Translations under genes and position numbers: made by a program | Assembly: GCA_024691305.1 (NCBI GenBank) | Contig: JAILNS010000032.1 | Coordinates: 1-64,000 of the forward strand | Direction of reading: 5' to 3' | DNA length: 64,000 bases | DNA from: Lachnospiraceae bacterium | GTDB lineage: Bacteria; Bacillota; Clostridia; Lachnospirales; Lachnospiraceae | The notes under the pieces: generated by a model | Databases searched by the model: none | The model's input: only the letters and a program-made list of their open reading frames with translations | Told to the model about the DNA's origin: nothing | Shown: in pieces, positions 33,528 through 42,790 of the stretch | Layout: every line of letters begins with the position of its first letter | Position numbering within the stretch: the first letter of the stretch is position 1

Positions 33528-34697
33528 ATGTTTAAATACAAAGACGAGATCGAAAATCATCTTATTTATGACATCATTCCTTTTTGGAAAAAATTAAGGG
33601 ATGATGAGTATGGCGGCTATTACGGCTATGTCAGTTATGATCTGGATATCGACGAAAAAGCCGTAAAGGGCTGTATATTAAACAGTCGTATCACGTGGTT
33701 TTTTGCCAATGCATATGATGTGACCGCTGACGAGACACTGCTTGCGGAAGCACGTCACGGATACGAATTCTTAAGGGATCATTGTTATGACCGTGAAAAT
33801 GGTGGAGTATTCTGGTCTCTTAACTATGACGGAACCCCTGCGGATACGACCAAACATACATATAACCAGGCGTTTGCGATATATGCGCTAAGTTCTTACT
33901 ATGCGGTCAGTCATGACGCTGAAGCCTTAAACCTTGCGTATGATCTTTTTGATACGATCGAAGAAAAATGCCGTGACGATGAAGGATATCTTGAGGCATC
34001 CACTCGTGATTTTAAGCCGGAATCCAACGAGAAACTCTCCGAGAACGGGGTAATGGCTCAAAGGACCATGAATACCCTGCTTCATGTGTTTGAAGGATAT
34101 ACCGAACTTTACAGGGTCGGTCATAATGAAAAGGTTTCGGAAAGGATCAAATGGATACTCGATACCTTTGCCGATAAGGTTTATAACCCTAAGCTTCACA
34201 GACAGGAGGTGTTCTTTGATGCACATTACAACTCACTCATAGATCTTCACAGCTACGGACATGATATCGAGACCGCATGGCTTATAGACAGGGGGGTTGA
34301 GGTGCTTGGAGATCCTGCTTATGAAGCAAAGCTGACACCCATAACCAAAGATCTGACCGCAAACATATATAAAGTTGCTTTTGACGGACACAGCCTGTCT
34401 AACGAATGCGAAAGAGGCGTTGTCGATACCAAGCGTGTCTGGTGGGTTCAGGCGGAAACGCTCATCGGTTTCTTAAACGGATATATCAAAGATAAGTCTC
34501 ATAAGGAATTTCTTGAAGGTGCCGAATCCGTATGGGAATTCATAAGAGACAATGTTATCGATCCAAGATGCAGGGAATGGTACATGCATGTGGATCCCGA
34601 GGGCAATCCCGAGAAGGGCAGACCCATAGTTGAGCCCTGGAAGTGTCCTTATCACAACGGACGCATGTGTTTTGAAGTTATGAAAAGAGAATTCTGA
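33528..34697 (+). CDS. Cellobiose 2-epimerase (AGE family)
   Basis: This cytoplasmic (alpha/alpha)6-barrel enzyme interconverts the reducing-end glucose and mannose of beta-1,4 disaccharides. The 389 residues begin with [26 protein letters not shown] and show [41 protein letters not shown] and [12 protein letters not shown], which carry the expected catalytic and binding histidines. In mannan pathways it converts mannobiose to mannosyl-glucose, the substrate of the GH130 enzyme encoded next. The ribosome site is GGAGTGA. Confidence 0.9.
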   Translation: MFKYKDEIENHLIYDIIPFWKKLRDDEYGGYYGYVSYDLDIDEKAVKGCILNSRITWFFANAYDVTADETLLAEARHGYEFLRDHCYDRENGGVFWSLNYDGTPADTTKHTYNQAFAIYALSSYYAVSHDAEALNLAYDLFDTIEEKCRDDEGYLEASTRDFKPESNEKLSENGVMAQRTMNTLLHVFEGYTELYRVGHNEKVSERIKWILDTFADKVYNPKLHRQEVFFDAHYNSLIDLHSYGHDIETAWLIDRGVEVLGDPAYEAKLTPITKDLTANIYKVAFDGHSLSNECERGVVDTKRVWWVQAETLIGFLNGYIKDKSHKEFLEGAESVWEFIRDNVIDPRCREWYMHVDPEGNPEKGRPIVEPWKCPYHNGRMCFEVMKREF

Positions 34698-34741
34698 CAG
34701 GGTTTTACAGGGAAAGAAAATTTTACGAAACGAGGGTAGAG

Positions 34742-35908
34742 ATGGTACACGAAAAGTATTATGAACTTCTTAAGGAACAGGAGAAGTTAATAACCAGAAA
34801 AAACAAAAAGAGTGATTTCTACAACGGTATCTATGACAGGTATGAATATCCGGTGCTTACCAGAGACCATATTCCGCTTACCTGGACATATGATATCAAC
34901 AAGGATACCAATCCTTATTTTATGGAAAGACTCGGTATCAATGCTGTTTTGAATTCAGGTGCCATATATCTGGATGGAAAGTATTATCTGGTAGCCAGGA
35001 TAGAAGGCAATGACCGAAAATCTTTCTTTGGCGTAGCGGTAAGTGATAACGGTATCGATAATTTCAGGTTTACCGACAGACCAATCCTATTGGAGGATAC
35101 CTGCCCCGAAGAGACCAATGTTTACGATATGCGTCTGACCAAGCATGAAGACGGATATATTTACGGAGTATTCTGTTCGGAAAGCAAGGACACTTCCGTA
35201 AATGACCTGTCCGCCGCAGTTGCCGCTGCAGGTATCGTAAGGACCAAGGATATGGTTAACTGGGAGAGGCTCGACAATCTGACTACCTTAAGGTCACCCC
35301 AGCAGAGGAACGTGCTTCTTCATCCTGAATTTGTCGACGGAAAATATGCTTTTTATACCAGACCCATGGATGATTTCATAGAGACCGGCAGCGGCGGCGG
35401 AATAGGATTCGGCTTAAGCGAGTCCATCGAGCATGCCGTGGTTGATGAAGAAAGAATGACCAGCCTTCGTAAGTATCACACGATCACCGAGGCAAAGAAC
35501 GGTGCAGGTGCTACTCCGATAAAGACAGACAAGGGCTGGATACATATTGCACACGGTGTAAGAAATACGGCAGCAGGCTTGCGTTACGTGATCTATGCTT
35601 TTGCCACGGCTCTTGACGATCCCGGACGTGTGATCGCAGAACCCGGCGGACTTCTTATAGGTCCCAGAGGCGCAGAGCGTGTAGGCGATGTAAGCAACGT
35701 CGTATTTATAAACGGCGCGATAGTCAATGAAAAAGACGAAGTATTCATGTATTACGCATCAAGCGATACGAGAATGCATGTAGCGACCACAACGATCGAT
35801 AAGCTGATAGATTATGTGTTCAATACCCCCGAGGATCCCGGAAGGAGTGTTGAATGTGTCGCTCAAAGAATTGGCCTTATAGATAAGAATCTTGAATTGC
35901 TTAAGTAA
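34742..35908 (+). CDS. GH130 beta-1,4-mannosyl-glucose phosphorylase
   Basis: This five-bladed propeller enzyme uses phosphate to split mannosyl-beta-1,4-glucose into mannose-1-phosphate and glucose. The 388 residues include [19 protein letters not shown] and the catalytic-Asp segment [11 protein letters not shown] (predicted Asp129), plus [24 protein letters not shown]. The long N-terminal helix and the spacing fit subfamily 1 (4-O-beta-D-mannosyl-D-glucose phosphorylase). Position after the epimerase supports this. The ribosome site is GAGGGT. Confidence 0.9.
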   Translation: MVHEKYYELLKEQEKLITRKNKKSDFYNGIYDRYEYPVLTRDHIPLTWTYDINKDTNPYFMERLGINAVLNSGAIYLDGKYYLVARIEGNDRKSFFGVAVSDNGIDNFRFTDRPILLEDTCPEETNVYDMRLTKHEDGYIYGVFCSESKDTSVNDLSAAVAAAGIVRTKDMVNWERLDNLTTLRSPQQRNVLLHPEFVDGKYAFYTRPMDDFIETGSGGGIGFGLSESIEHAVVDEERMTSLRKYHTITEAKNGAGATPIKTDKGWIHIAHGVRNTAAGLRYVIYAFATALDDPGRVIAEPGGLLIGPRGAERVGDVSNVVFINGAIVNEKDEVFMYYASSDTRMHVATTTIDKLIDYVFNTPEDPGRSVECVAQRIGLIDKNLELLK

Positions 35909-35940
35909 ATCAGTTTGGTTTTGATCATCAGGAGGAAAAT

Positions 35941-36960
35941 ATGAAGTATAAAATGATCGCACCTGCCGTACCCAATATGCCCTGGCAGGACAGACCCGAA
36001 GGAATCAAGGGAGCACCTATCTGGAGATATGATGCAAATCCCGTAGTTGACAGAAACCCTATTGAGGGAGTTGCGCGTATATTCAACTCAGCGGTAATGC
36101 CTTATGAAGGCAAGTTCATCGGTGTATTCCGCGGCGAGCAGACAAACGGAATTCCGTATGTATATCTTGGAAGGAGTGATGATGCTCTTCACTGGACATT
36201 CGATCAGGAGAAGGTTCCTTTTGTGGACGAAGAGGGTAAGCCCTTTATGCCTGTATATGCTTATGATCCCAGACTTGTTAAGGTTGAAGATACCTATTAT
36301 ATCATCTGGTGTGGAGATTTCTACGGAGCAGCCATAGGTATAGCTAAGACCAAGGATTTTAAGACCTTTACACGTATCGAAAATCCTTTCATACCTTTTA
36401 ACCGTAATGCGGTACTTTTCCCTCGTAAGATAAACGGCAATTTCGTAATGTTAAGCCGTCCTTCCGATTCGGGACATACACCTTTTGGAGACATCTTCTT
36501 AAGTGAAAGCCCTGATATGACTTACTGGGGCAAGCATCGTCACGTAATGGGACGCGGAAGTGAATGGTGGGAGTCGGTTAAGATCGGCGGAGGAGCAGCA
36601 CCCATCGAGACTTCAGAGGGATGGCTTCTGTTCTATCACGGTGTAAGTTCAACCTGCAACGGATTCGTATATTCGATCGGAGGAGCTATCCTTGATATCG
36701 ATCAGCCTTCGGTTGTTAAGTATCGTTGCGAGAACTTCATCCTCACTCCCGAAGCATCTTATGAAGAGAGAGGATTTGTTCCCAATGTTGTGTTCCCCTG
36801 CGCTACCATTCATGATTCCGAGACCAACAGGATCGCACTCTACTACGGAGCTGCTGACAGCGTAGTCGGACTGGCATTTTGTAACATGGATGACATCATT
36901 GATTATATCAAGGATCACAGTGTAGTAACCGAATCTGATACAGAGATCGGAAGAAGATAA
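35941..36960 (+). CDS. GH130 beta-1,4-manno-oligosaccharide phosphorylase
   Basis: The second GH130 enzyme has 339 residues. It contains FNSAVMPYEGKFIGVFRGEQ, VYAYDPRLVK with predicted catalytic Asp109, GDFYGAAIGIAKTKDF, and a substrate loop RNAVLFPRKINGNFVMLSRPSD. The absence of the long N-terminal helix of the preceding enzyme fits subfamily 2, which phosphorolyses mannotriose and longer chains to mannose-1-phosphate. The two GH130 enzymes are therefore complementary rather than duplicates. AGGAGG precedes the ATG. Confidence 0.9.
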   Translation: MKYKMIAPAVPNMPWQDRPEGIKGAPIWRYDANPVVDRNPIEGVARIFNSAVMPYEGKFIGVFRGEQTNGIPYVYLGRSDDALHWTFDQEKVPFVDEEGKPFMPVYAYDPRLVKVEDTYYIIWCGDFYGAAIGIAKTKDFKTFTRIENPFIPFNRNAVLFPRKINGNFVMLSRPSDSGHTPFGDIFLSESPDMTYWGKHRHVMGRGSEWWESVKIGGGAAPIETSEGWLLFYHGVSSTCNGFVYSIGGAILDIDQPSVVKYRCENFILTPEASYEERGFVPNVVFPCATIHDSETNRIALYYGAADSVVGLAFCNMDDIIDYIKDHSVVTESDTEIGRR

Positions 36961-36978
36961 TTGATCATTTAATGAAAC

Positions 36979-37106
36979 GGCTCACGACAACATTCAACGC
37001 AGGCACGCTTTCGCTACTCTCACCTCGCAGCGGCACTATGCTCGAAAAGACCTCGCTTAGTGCCGGCGGGTTCAAAGTACCTGCTTATGAATCGTTATCG
37101 TGAGCC
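36979..37106 (+). repeat. Structured intergenic repeat, copy B (128 nt)
   Basis: GGCTCACGA (36979-36987) pairs with TCGTGAGCC (37098-37106), and the stem continues through ATTC/GAAT to GCAGG/CCTGC. The inner domain has hairpins CGCT/AGCG (37012-37032) and CACTA/TAGTG (37034-37062) around the same loop GCTCGAAAA.ACCTCGC as copy A at 7187-7321. The paired arms differ from copy A yet remain complementary. It sits between the second GH130 gene and the SGNH esterase, in the same orientation as copy A, ending 21 nt before the esterase ATG. Confidence 0.8.
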
Positions 37107-37127
37107 ATTTAGGATAAACCATAAATT

Positions 37128-38312
37128 ATGCAAAACGAATATAAGATAGATTACAATAAGGGACTTGTAGAAACCGGAAGTAGCAAACGCACAGGTTATA
37201 TAAAAAAGCTGTTTGACAGAGCAAAAGCCGGTGAAGATATCACGGTAGGTTTCCTGGGTGGAAGCATCACTCAGGGGTCGGTTGCGACCGATGATACACT
37301 GTGCTATGCATACAGGGTGTATGACTGGTTTGTCAAAACCTTTCCGAAGTCACACATAACATATGTGAACGCAGGAATAGGTGCGACGGATTCGGAGTAT
37401 GCGGCTGCGAGGCTTTCAGAACATCTTTTGTCTAAAAAGCCTGATTTTGTTCTCATGGAATTTTCCGTAAATGATGAGTGTAACGATCATTATCTTGAGA
37501 CCTATGAGGGAGCTGTAAGGCAGATACTTAATTCTAAACCGGACATCGCATTTATGCTTATGAACAATGTCTTTTACAATGACGGAGCAAGTGCCGAGCG
37601 CATCCACAGGGTTGTTGCAAGACATTATGGACTTCCTTCCGTAAGCATGAGGACCACGATATTTGATGCGATCCTTGCGGGTAATTTTGAAAAAGCTAAG
37701 ATAACTCCGGATGACCTGCATCCAAACGATGACGGACACGGGCTTGTAGCAGGTGTTATCACGACATATCTAGAGAGTGTGCTTTCCGGGAAAACCGATG
37801 GGGCACAGGCCTTGGATAGTGAAATGACAGATGGATCACAGTCCCCGGATGATAAAGGGACAGGGCTTCCAGCACCGATTTCACTTAACCGCTATGAAAG
37901 AAGCGTTAAATACGATAACAGAAATTCCGAACCGGTACTTAAGAAAATGTCCGGATTTACCAGGGATGAAACTCCCCGCACGGCAGTAAGAGACTGCTTT
38001 AAGGAGGGCTTTATCGCTACCGAAAAAGGCAGTTTTGCGGAATATGAAGTGACAGGTTCATGCATCGCGGTACAGTTTAGGCGCACTATAAATCTTCCCG
38101 CACCGGTAGCCAAAGTTACGGTTGACGGAAATGAAGATACTGCAGTCATACTTGATGCGAACTTTGATGAGACATGGGGCGATAAGCTTGTTCTCACCGA
38201 TATTTATATGAGCGAGAATGCAGCACTGCATAAGATAAGACTTGAGATCATAGAGACTCATCCTGATGATAAGGGAGATTTTTATCTTGCCGGGGTTATC
38301 GTGTCAGGATAA
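37128..38312 (+). CDS. SGNH/GDSL carbohydrate esterase, probable mannoside deacetylase
   Basis: The 394-residue protein has a catalytic SGNH domain (about 1-220): TVGFLGGSITQGS with nucleophile Ser46, an oxyanion Gly in NAGIGATDSEY, Asn in MEFSVNDE, and the Asp/His pair in DDLHPNDDGHG. A C-terminal beta-sandwich (about 250-394) looks like a carbohydrate-binding or auxiliary domain. No signal peptide is present, so it acts inside the cell, probably removing acetyl groups from imported mannooligosaccharides like CE17 enzymes. The ribosome site (AGGA, 13 nt upstream) is poor and the structured repeat is adjacent. Confidence 0.78.
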   Translation: MQNEYKIDYNKGLVETGSSKRTGYIKKLFDRAKAGEDITVGFLGGSITQGSVATDDTLCYAYRVYDWFVKTFPKSHITYVNAGIGATDSEYAAARLSEHLLSKKPDFVLMEFSVNDECNDHYLETYEGAVRQILNSKPDIAFMLMNNVFYNDGASAERIHRVVARHYGLPSVSMRTTIFDAILAGNFEKAKITPDDLHPNDDGHGLVAGVITTYLESVLSGKTDGAQALDSEMTDGSQSPDDKGTGLPAPISLNRYERSVKYDNRNSEPVLKKMSGFTRDETPRTAVRDCFKEGFIATEKGSFAEYEVTGSCIAVQFRRTINLPAPVAKVTVDGNEDTAVILDANFDETWGDKLVLTDIYMSENAALHKIRLEIIETHPDDKGDFYLAGVIVSG

Positions 38313-38332
38313 ATATAAAGGTGGAATGATAA

Positions 38333-38962
38333 ATGTCCAAAGATCGTAACAAACAGCACTTTACGGATATAAGAAGGCTCACCGATAATCCTTTTTTGAA
38401 CCTGTATGAAATGGATGCTCTTGCTTCAAGCGGGGCTCCGTTTCATTATTATTTTGCTAGCAGGAGAAAAGACGAAAATATCCGTATACGCACCGGAAAA
38501 CTCGACCCGGAAGGTGTTTTGGTATATGCGATAGATGAAAACGATCCAAACAGGATACTTATGGTCTATCAGTACCGTTATCCGGTAGACAGAAATATGT
38601 ACGAACTTCCCGCAGGCCTTATAGAAGCGGGAGAAACTCCGGAAGAGGCCGGCGCCAGGGAGATCTTAGAAGAAACCGGAATGATCTTTACGCCGGTACA
38701 TGTGGAAGGTGCCGTACTAACGAGACCTTATATGCTCGCACAGGGTATATCCGATGAAACGGGTGTCAACGTATTCGGTACCGTAAAAGGAGAATTATCC
38801 ACATCATTTCAGGAAGATACCGAATACATAAAGCCTATGTGGGCCGATAAAAAAGAAGTAAAAAGGATCCTTTCAAGTGAAGTCACCTCGATGAGGGCTC
38901 AGCTTTTACTGAGCATGTTCTTACATTCCGATGAAAACGATCCTTTCGCATTTTTGAGATAA
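38333..38962 (+). CDS. NUDIX hydrolase
   Basis: The 209-residue protein has a perfect NUDIX box, GLIEAGETPEEAGAREILEETGM (G-x5-E-x7-RE-x2-EE-x-G pattern), and an N-terminal beta sandwich typical of ADP-ribose/nucleotide-sugar pyrophosphatases. It would cleave a nucleoside diphosphate linked to another group. Its place inside a mannoside operon suggests a nucleotide-sugar substrate, possibly a GDP- or ADP-hexose, but that is inference. The ribosome site is AAAGGTGG and the next gene starts 25 nt downstream. Confidence 0.88.
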   Translation: MSKDRNKQHFTDIRRLTDNPFLNLYEMDALASSGAPFHYYFASRRKDENIRIRTGKLDPEGVLVYAIDENDPNRILMVYQYRYPVDRNMYELPAGLIEAGETPEEAGAREILEETGMIFTPVHVEGAVLTRPYMLAQGISDETGVNVFGTVKGELSTSFQEDTEYIKPMWADKKEVKRILSSEVTSMRAQLLLSMFLHSDENDPFAFLR

Positions 38963-38987
38963 ATACAAAGACAGGCTTGGAGGAAAT

Positions 38988-41297
38988 ATGTTCAGAGAAG
39001 ATTTTGTATGGGGAGTTGCAACCAGCGGATATCAGGTAGAAGGACATACGCCGGATGACGGATCGGGGGTGTGTATGTGGGATGTTTTCTGCGATGAAGG
39101 CAGAGTCCCCCAAAATGCCAATACACGGCTTACCGTGGATGAAATGCACAGATATCCACAGGATTTTGAACTCATGCGTCTCATGGGTGTGAAAAATTAT
39201 CGTTTTTCACTGAACTGGTCGAGGATATTACCGGAAGGAACAGGCAGAGTAAACGAAAAAGGAATACAGTTCTATCGTGAGATGATCTCATGCATGCTGG
39301 ATAACGGTATAACTCCTTATATAACGCTGTATCATTGGGAATTGCCCGAAGCCCTTAACTTACGGGGCGGTTGGATGAACCGGGAGATAGTTGAATGGTT
39401 TGGTGAATATGCGAAAGTAGTTGCCGAGAATCTCTCCGATCTGTGTGACCATTTCATAACTCTCAATGAACCCCAGTGTTCCACCATGCTCGGATATTCT
39501 CTAGGCGAGCATGCACCGGGTCTTAAGGTAAACCGCAAGGAAACCTTTATCGTTGCGCATAATCTTCTGATGGCTCATGGTCAGGCTGTCATAAACTTAA
39601 GAAAGTATTCATGCCGTCCGGTTCAGATCGGGTTTTCACCCACATGCGGTGTTGCGATACCTGCGACCGACACCCCCGAAGATATCGAGGCTGCCCGCGA
39701 GGTATATTTCGGATTTTACGGAAGTGATGAAAGATGGGCTTGGAATGTATCCTGGTTTGTGGATCCCGTTATATTCGGAAGATATCCCGAGGAAGGTCTT
39801 AAAAAATTCAAAGATTATCTTCCAGAGTTTAAGGAAGAGGATATGAAACTTATAAACCAGCCTCTTGATTTCCTTGGACAAAATATTTACAACGGATATC
39901 CCGTGCACCGCGCCGAGGACGGATCCATCGAATTCCCTGAGATGGAGTGGGGATATTCCCACAATGACTGTGACTGGCCGACCAACAGTGAATCTTTGTA
40001 CTGGGGTGCAAAGTTTACGGCGCAGAGGTATCCGATCCCGTTATATATAACCGAAAACGGGATAGCGACCCACGACAGGGTAAGTGCGGACGGAAGGGTA
40101 CATGATGCGGACCGTATAGCCTTTTTGGATGATTATATAGGAGTTCTTCAACAGGTTGCCGATGAAGGAGCAGATATCAGAGGGTATTTCCTGTGGACCT
40201 TCCTTGATAATTTCGAGTGGGCGGAAGGTTATCGTAAGAGATTCGGTACTATATATGTGGACTTTCAAACTCAGCAAAGGATTGCCAAAGATTCGGCATA
40301 TTGGTATAAAGAAGTTATGGAGACAAACGGAGCAAACTTATCTGTAAATTCACATCCTTCGGGATTGATATTCATAAAACCGTCATTTTCGCATACGATC
40401 TGGGGCGGAAGCACCTTACGTGACGAATTCGGATATGACGAACCCGGGGATGATATAGGGGAATGCTGGGGAATATCGGCACATCCTCAGGGAGATGACG
40501 AAGTATTAAACGGTTTCTATGAAGGGATACGTCTCAGTGAACTCTGGGATAAGAAAAAAGAGATATTCGGGAATGCGGAAGGTGACAGGTTCCCTCTTCT
40601 TACAAAGATAATCTCAGCAAAAGAAGACCTGAGCATACAGGTTCATCCCAATGATGAGTATGCCGGAATCCATGAAAACGGATCTTTGGGTAAGATGGAA
40701 TGCTGGTATATCCTGGATGCCGAGCCCGGAAGCAAGCTCGTTGTAGGACATAATGCCAAAACCAAAGAAGAACTGGCTGATATGATTGATAACGGCAGGT
40801 GGAATGATCTGATCCGTCATGTGGATATCAAACCCGGAGATTTTATACAGATAGATCCGGGAACAGTTCATGCGATATGCGGTGGTGTAACACTCCTTGA
40901 AACACAGCAAAGCTCGGATATAACCTACAGACTCTATGATTATGACAGACTTTCAAACGGTAAACCCCGTCCCCTCCATCTGTCACAGTCTAAGGATGTT
41001 ATTATGGTTCCTTCTCCCGAAGCATCCTCCATGGTGGTACATGATGACTCGGATGAAGATATAATTCGCCTCATCAGATGCAGATATTACGAGGTATATC
41101 GCATAAGATGTAACGGTGACTTAAAGGCGGAATTTGACAGACCGTTCATGCTCATGAGTGTAGTCGAAGGCTCGGGAGTAATTGATTCCCATCCCGTCAA
41201 AAAGGGTGATCATTTCATAGTTCCTGCGGGCTATGGCAAGATAGGAATGCTCGGAGATATGAAGATCATCGCATCGTGTCTGCCGGGGGAGGATTGA
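38988..41297 (+). CDS. GH1 beta-glucosidase fused to class I mannose-6-phosphate isomerase
   Basis: This single 769-residue frame holds two enzymes. Residues 1-445 are GH1: acid/base Glu161 in TLNEPQ, nucleophile Glu356 in YITENGIA, and NFEWAEGYRKRFG, the Glu-Trp pattern of non-phosphorylated beta-glucosidases rather than 6-phospho enzymes. A short linker (about 446-457) leads to a class I phosphomannose isomerase with zinc ligands Gln551/His553 (IQVHPND), Glu571 (KMECWYIL) and His628 (GTVHAICGG). Both active sites look intact. The fusion joins glucosyl-cap removal to conversion of mannose-6-phosphate to fructose-6-phosphate. GGAGG precedes the ATG. Confidence 0.9.
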   Translation: MFREDFVWGVATSGYQVEGHTPDDGSGVCMWDVFCDEGRVPQNANTRLTVDEMHRYPQDFELMRLMGVKNYRFSLNWSRILPEGTGRVNEKGIQFYREMISCMLDNGITPYITLYHWELPEALNLRGGWMNREIVEWFGEYAKVVAENLSDLCDHFITLNEPQCSTMLGYSLGEHAPGLKVNRKETFIVAHNLLMAHGQAVINLRKYSCRPVQIGFSPTCGVAIPATDTPEDIEAAREVYFGFYGSDERWAWNVSWFVDPVIFGRYPEEGLKKFKDYLPEFKEEDMKLINQPLDFLGQNIYNGYPVHRAEDGSIEFPEMEWGYSHNDCDWPTNSESLYWGAKFTAQRYPIPLYITENGIATHDRVSADGRVHDADRIAFLDDYIGVLQQVADEGADIRGYFLWTFLDNFEWAEGYRKRFGTIYVDFQTQQRIAKDSAYWYKEVMETNGANLSVNSHPSGLIFIKPSFSHTIWGGSTLRDEFGYDEPGDDIGECWGISAHPQGDDEVLNGFYEGIRLSELWDKKKEIFGNAEGDRFPLLTKIISAKEDLSIQVHPNDEYAGIHENGSLGKMECWYILDAEPGSKLVVGHNAKTKEELADMIDNGRWNDLIRHVDIKPGDFIQIDPGTVHAICGGVTLLETQQSSDITYRLYDYDRLSNGKPRPLHLSQSKDVIMVPSPEASSMVVHDDSDEDIIRLIRCRYYEVYRIRCNGDLKAEFDRPFMLMSVVEGSGVIDSHPVKKGDHFIVPAGYGKIGMLGDMKIIASCLPGED

Positions 41298-41322
41298 CGG
41301 ATCCGGACTGCGGATGATGTAT

Positions 41323-41365
41323 TTTCCGCAACCCATTGAATCTCCCGCGTTGATATTTGCGGAAA
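41323..41365. promoter_or_regulatory. Inverted repeat upstream of manC
   Basis: TTTCCGCAA (41323-41331) and TTGCGGAAA (41357-41365) are perfect 9-bp inverted repeats with a 25-nt gap. Each is followed by a similar AACCCAT. It lies after the fusion gene and just before the manC promoter, so it could be a regulator site or a weak terminator; no T-tract is adjacent. Confidence 0.4.
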
Positions 41366-41374
41366 CCCATACAG

Positions 41375-41403
41375 TTGTATTTATCCCCGTTTTTTAGTAA
41401 AAT
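41375..41403 (+). promoter_or_regulatory. Candidate promoter for manC and the sugar permease
   Basis: TTGTAT (41375-41380) and TAAAAT (41398-41403) are 17 nt apart. It would let manC be transcribed independently of the mannoside operon. The -35 is a weak match. Confidence 0.4.
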
Positions 41404-41442
41404 TAAGTATCTACGTGTATATGCAAAGTGCAGGGGGATAAT

Positions 41443-42777
41443 ATGAACATAGTTCTGCTTTCCGGTGGCTCGGGCAAGCGCCTGTGGCCACTTTCAAACG
41501 ATATCAGATCCAAGCAGTTCATCAAGATATTTAAGACCCCGGACGGTTCTTATGAGTCCATGGTCCAGAGGATGTACGGAAAGATCAGGATGATCGATCC
41601 TGACGCCGTAGTCACAATAGCTACATCCAAATCACAGGTATCCTCTATACATAATCAGATAGGAACGGATGTCGGTATTTCCGTGGAACCCTGCAGAAGG
41701 GATACTTTTCCGGCCATAGCCCTTGCTTCATCATACCTTCATCATGTACAGGGTGTCGGTGAAGATGAACCGGTCATAGTATGTCCTATCGATCCTTATG
41801 TTGAGGATGATTATTTTAAAACACTGTCTAAGTTAAGCGATCATGTGGCATCGAGCGATGCCAATCTTTCACTTATGGGTATCGAACCCACTTATCCCAG
41901 CGAAAAATACGGATACGTTATCCCTAAGACAAGATCCGAGTTTAGTCCTGTATCGTCTTTTAAAGAAAAACCCGATGAGCAGACCGCAAAAGAATATATA
42001 GAACAGGGTGCACTCTGGAATGCCGGAGTTTTCGGATTTAAGCTCGGGTATATGTTAAGGAAGACCGAGGAGATACTTGGGACTTCCGATTATAAGACTT
42101 TATTTGATACCTATGAAACCCTGACCAAGATCAGTTTTGATTATGCGGTGGGTGAAAAAGAACCGCTGATAGATGTATTAAGGTTTAGTGGTGAGTGGAA
42201 GGACCTTGGAACCTGGAACACCCTGACGGAAGCAATGGATGATACTGTCATTGGACAGGGCATCTTAAATGACAGTTGCGAGAACGTAAATATCTTAAAT
42301 GAACTTGATATGCCTGTTCTTGCTATGGGACTTAAAGATGTTATCATTGCAGCGAGTCCCGAAGGCATTCTGGTATCGGACCTTCATGAGTCGAGTTATA
42401 TCAAACCCTATGTTGATTCGTTAAGCAGTCCCGTAATGTTTGCGGAGAAATCCTGGGGAGAGTTCAGAGTCATCGATGTCGGAGACAGCAGCCTGACGAT
42501 CAGAGTTACATTAAATGCCGGCCATGAAATGAACTATCACTCCCATGAATACAGGGATGAGATATGGAATATCATAAGCGGCGAGGGAGCTGTGCTTATG
42601 AATGGGGAAGTAAAGAAGGTAGGTCCCGGTGATGTTATAAGTATTCCTGCGGGAGCAAAGCATATGATCCGGGCATTTACATCTCTTCGTCTGATGGAAA
42701 TACAGCTTGGAACGGATATCCGTGTGACCGATAAGATCAAATATGATAAGCCAGACGGTTGGGCAGATAATATATAA
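41443..42777 (+). CDS. manC: Mannose-1-phosphate guanylyltransferase with C-terminal cupin
   Basis: ATG 41443 is chosen over 41428 because CAGGGGG precedes it. The N-terminal nucleotidyltransferase domain has LLSGGSGKRLWPLSNDIRSKQF, the GTP-binding signature, and FKEKPDEQTAKEYIEQGALWNAGVFGF. From about residue 330 there is a type II mannose-6-phosphate isomerase-like cupin (MNYHSHEYRDEIWNIISGEG). The enzyme makes GDP-mannose from mannose-1-phosphate, which the GH130 enzymes upstream release directly. GDP-mannose could feed the glycosyltransferases at 47-53 kb. At 444 residues it is slightly short for the family. Confidence 0.9.
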   Translation: MNIVLLSGGSGKRLWPLSNDIRSKQFIKIFKTPDGSYESMVQRMYGKIRMIDPDAVVTIATSKSQVSSIHNQIGTDVGISVEPCRRDTFPAIALASSYLHHVQGVGEDEPVIVCPIDPYVEDDYFKTLSKLSDHVASSDANLSLMGIEPTYPSEKYGYVIPKTRSEFSPVSSFKEKPDEQTAKEYIEQGALWNAGVFGFKLGYMLRKTEEILGTSDYKTLFDTYETLTKISFDYAVGEKEPLIDVLRFSGEWKDLGTWNTLTEAMDDTVIGQGILNDSCENVNILNELDMPVLAMGLKDVIIAASPEGILVSDLHESSYIKPYVDSLSSPVMFAEKSWGEFRVIDVGDSSLTIRVTLNAGHEMNYHSHEYRDEIWNIISGEGAVLMNGEVKKVGPGDVISIPAGAKHMIRAFTSLRLMEIQLGTDIRVTDKIKYDKPDGWADNI

Positions 42778-42790
42778 AGGGGTGACGCAT

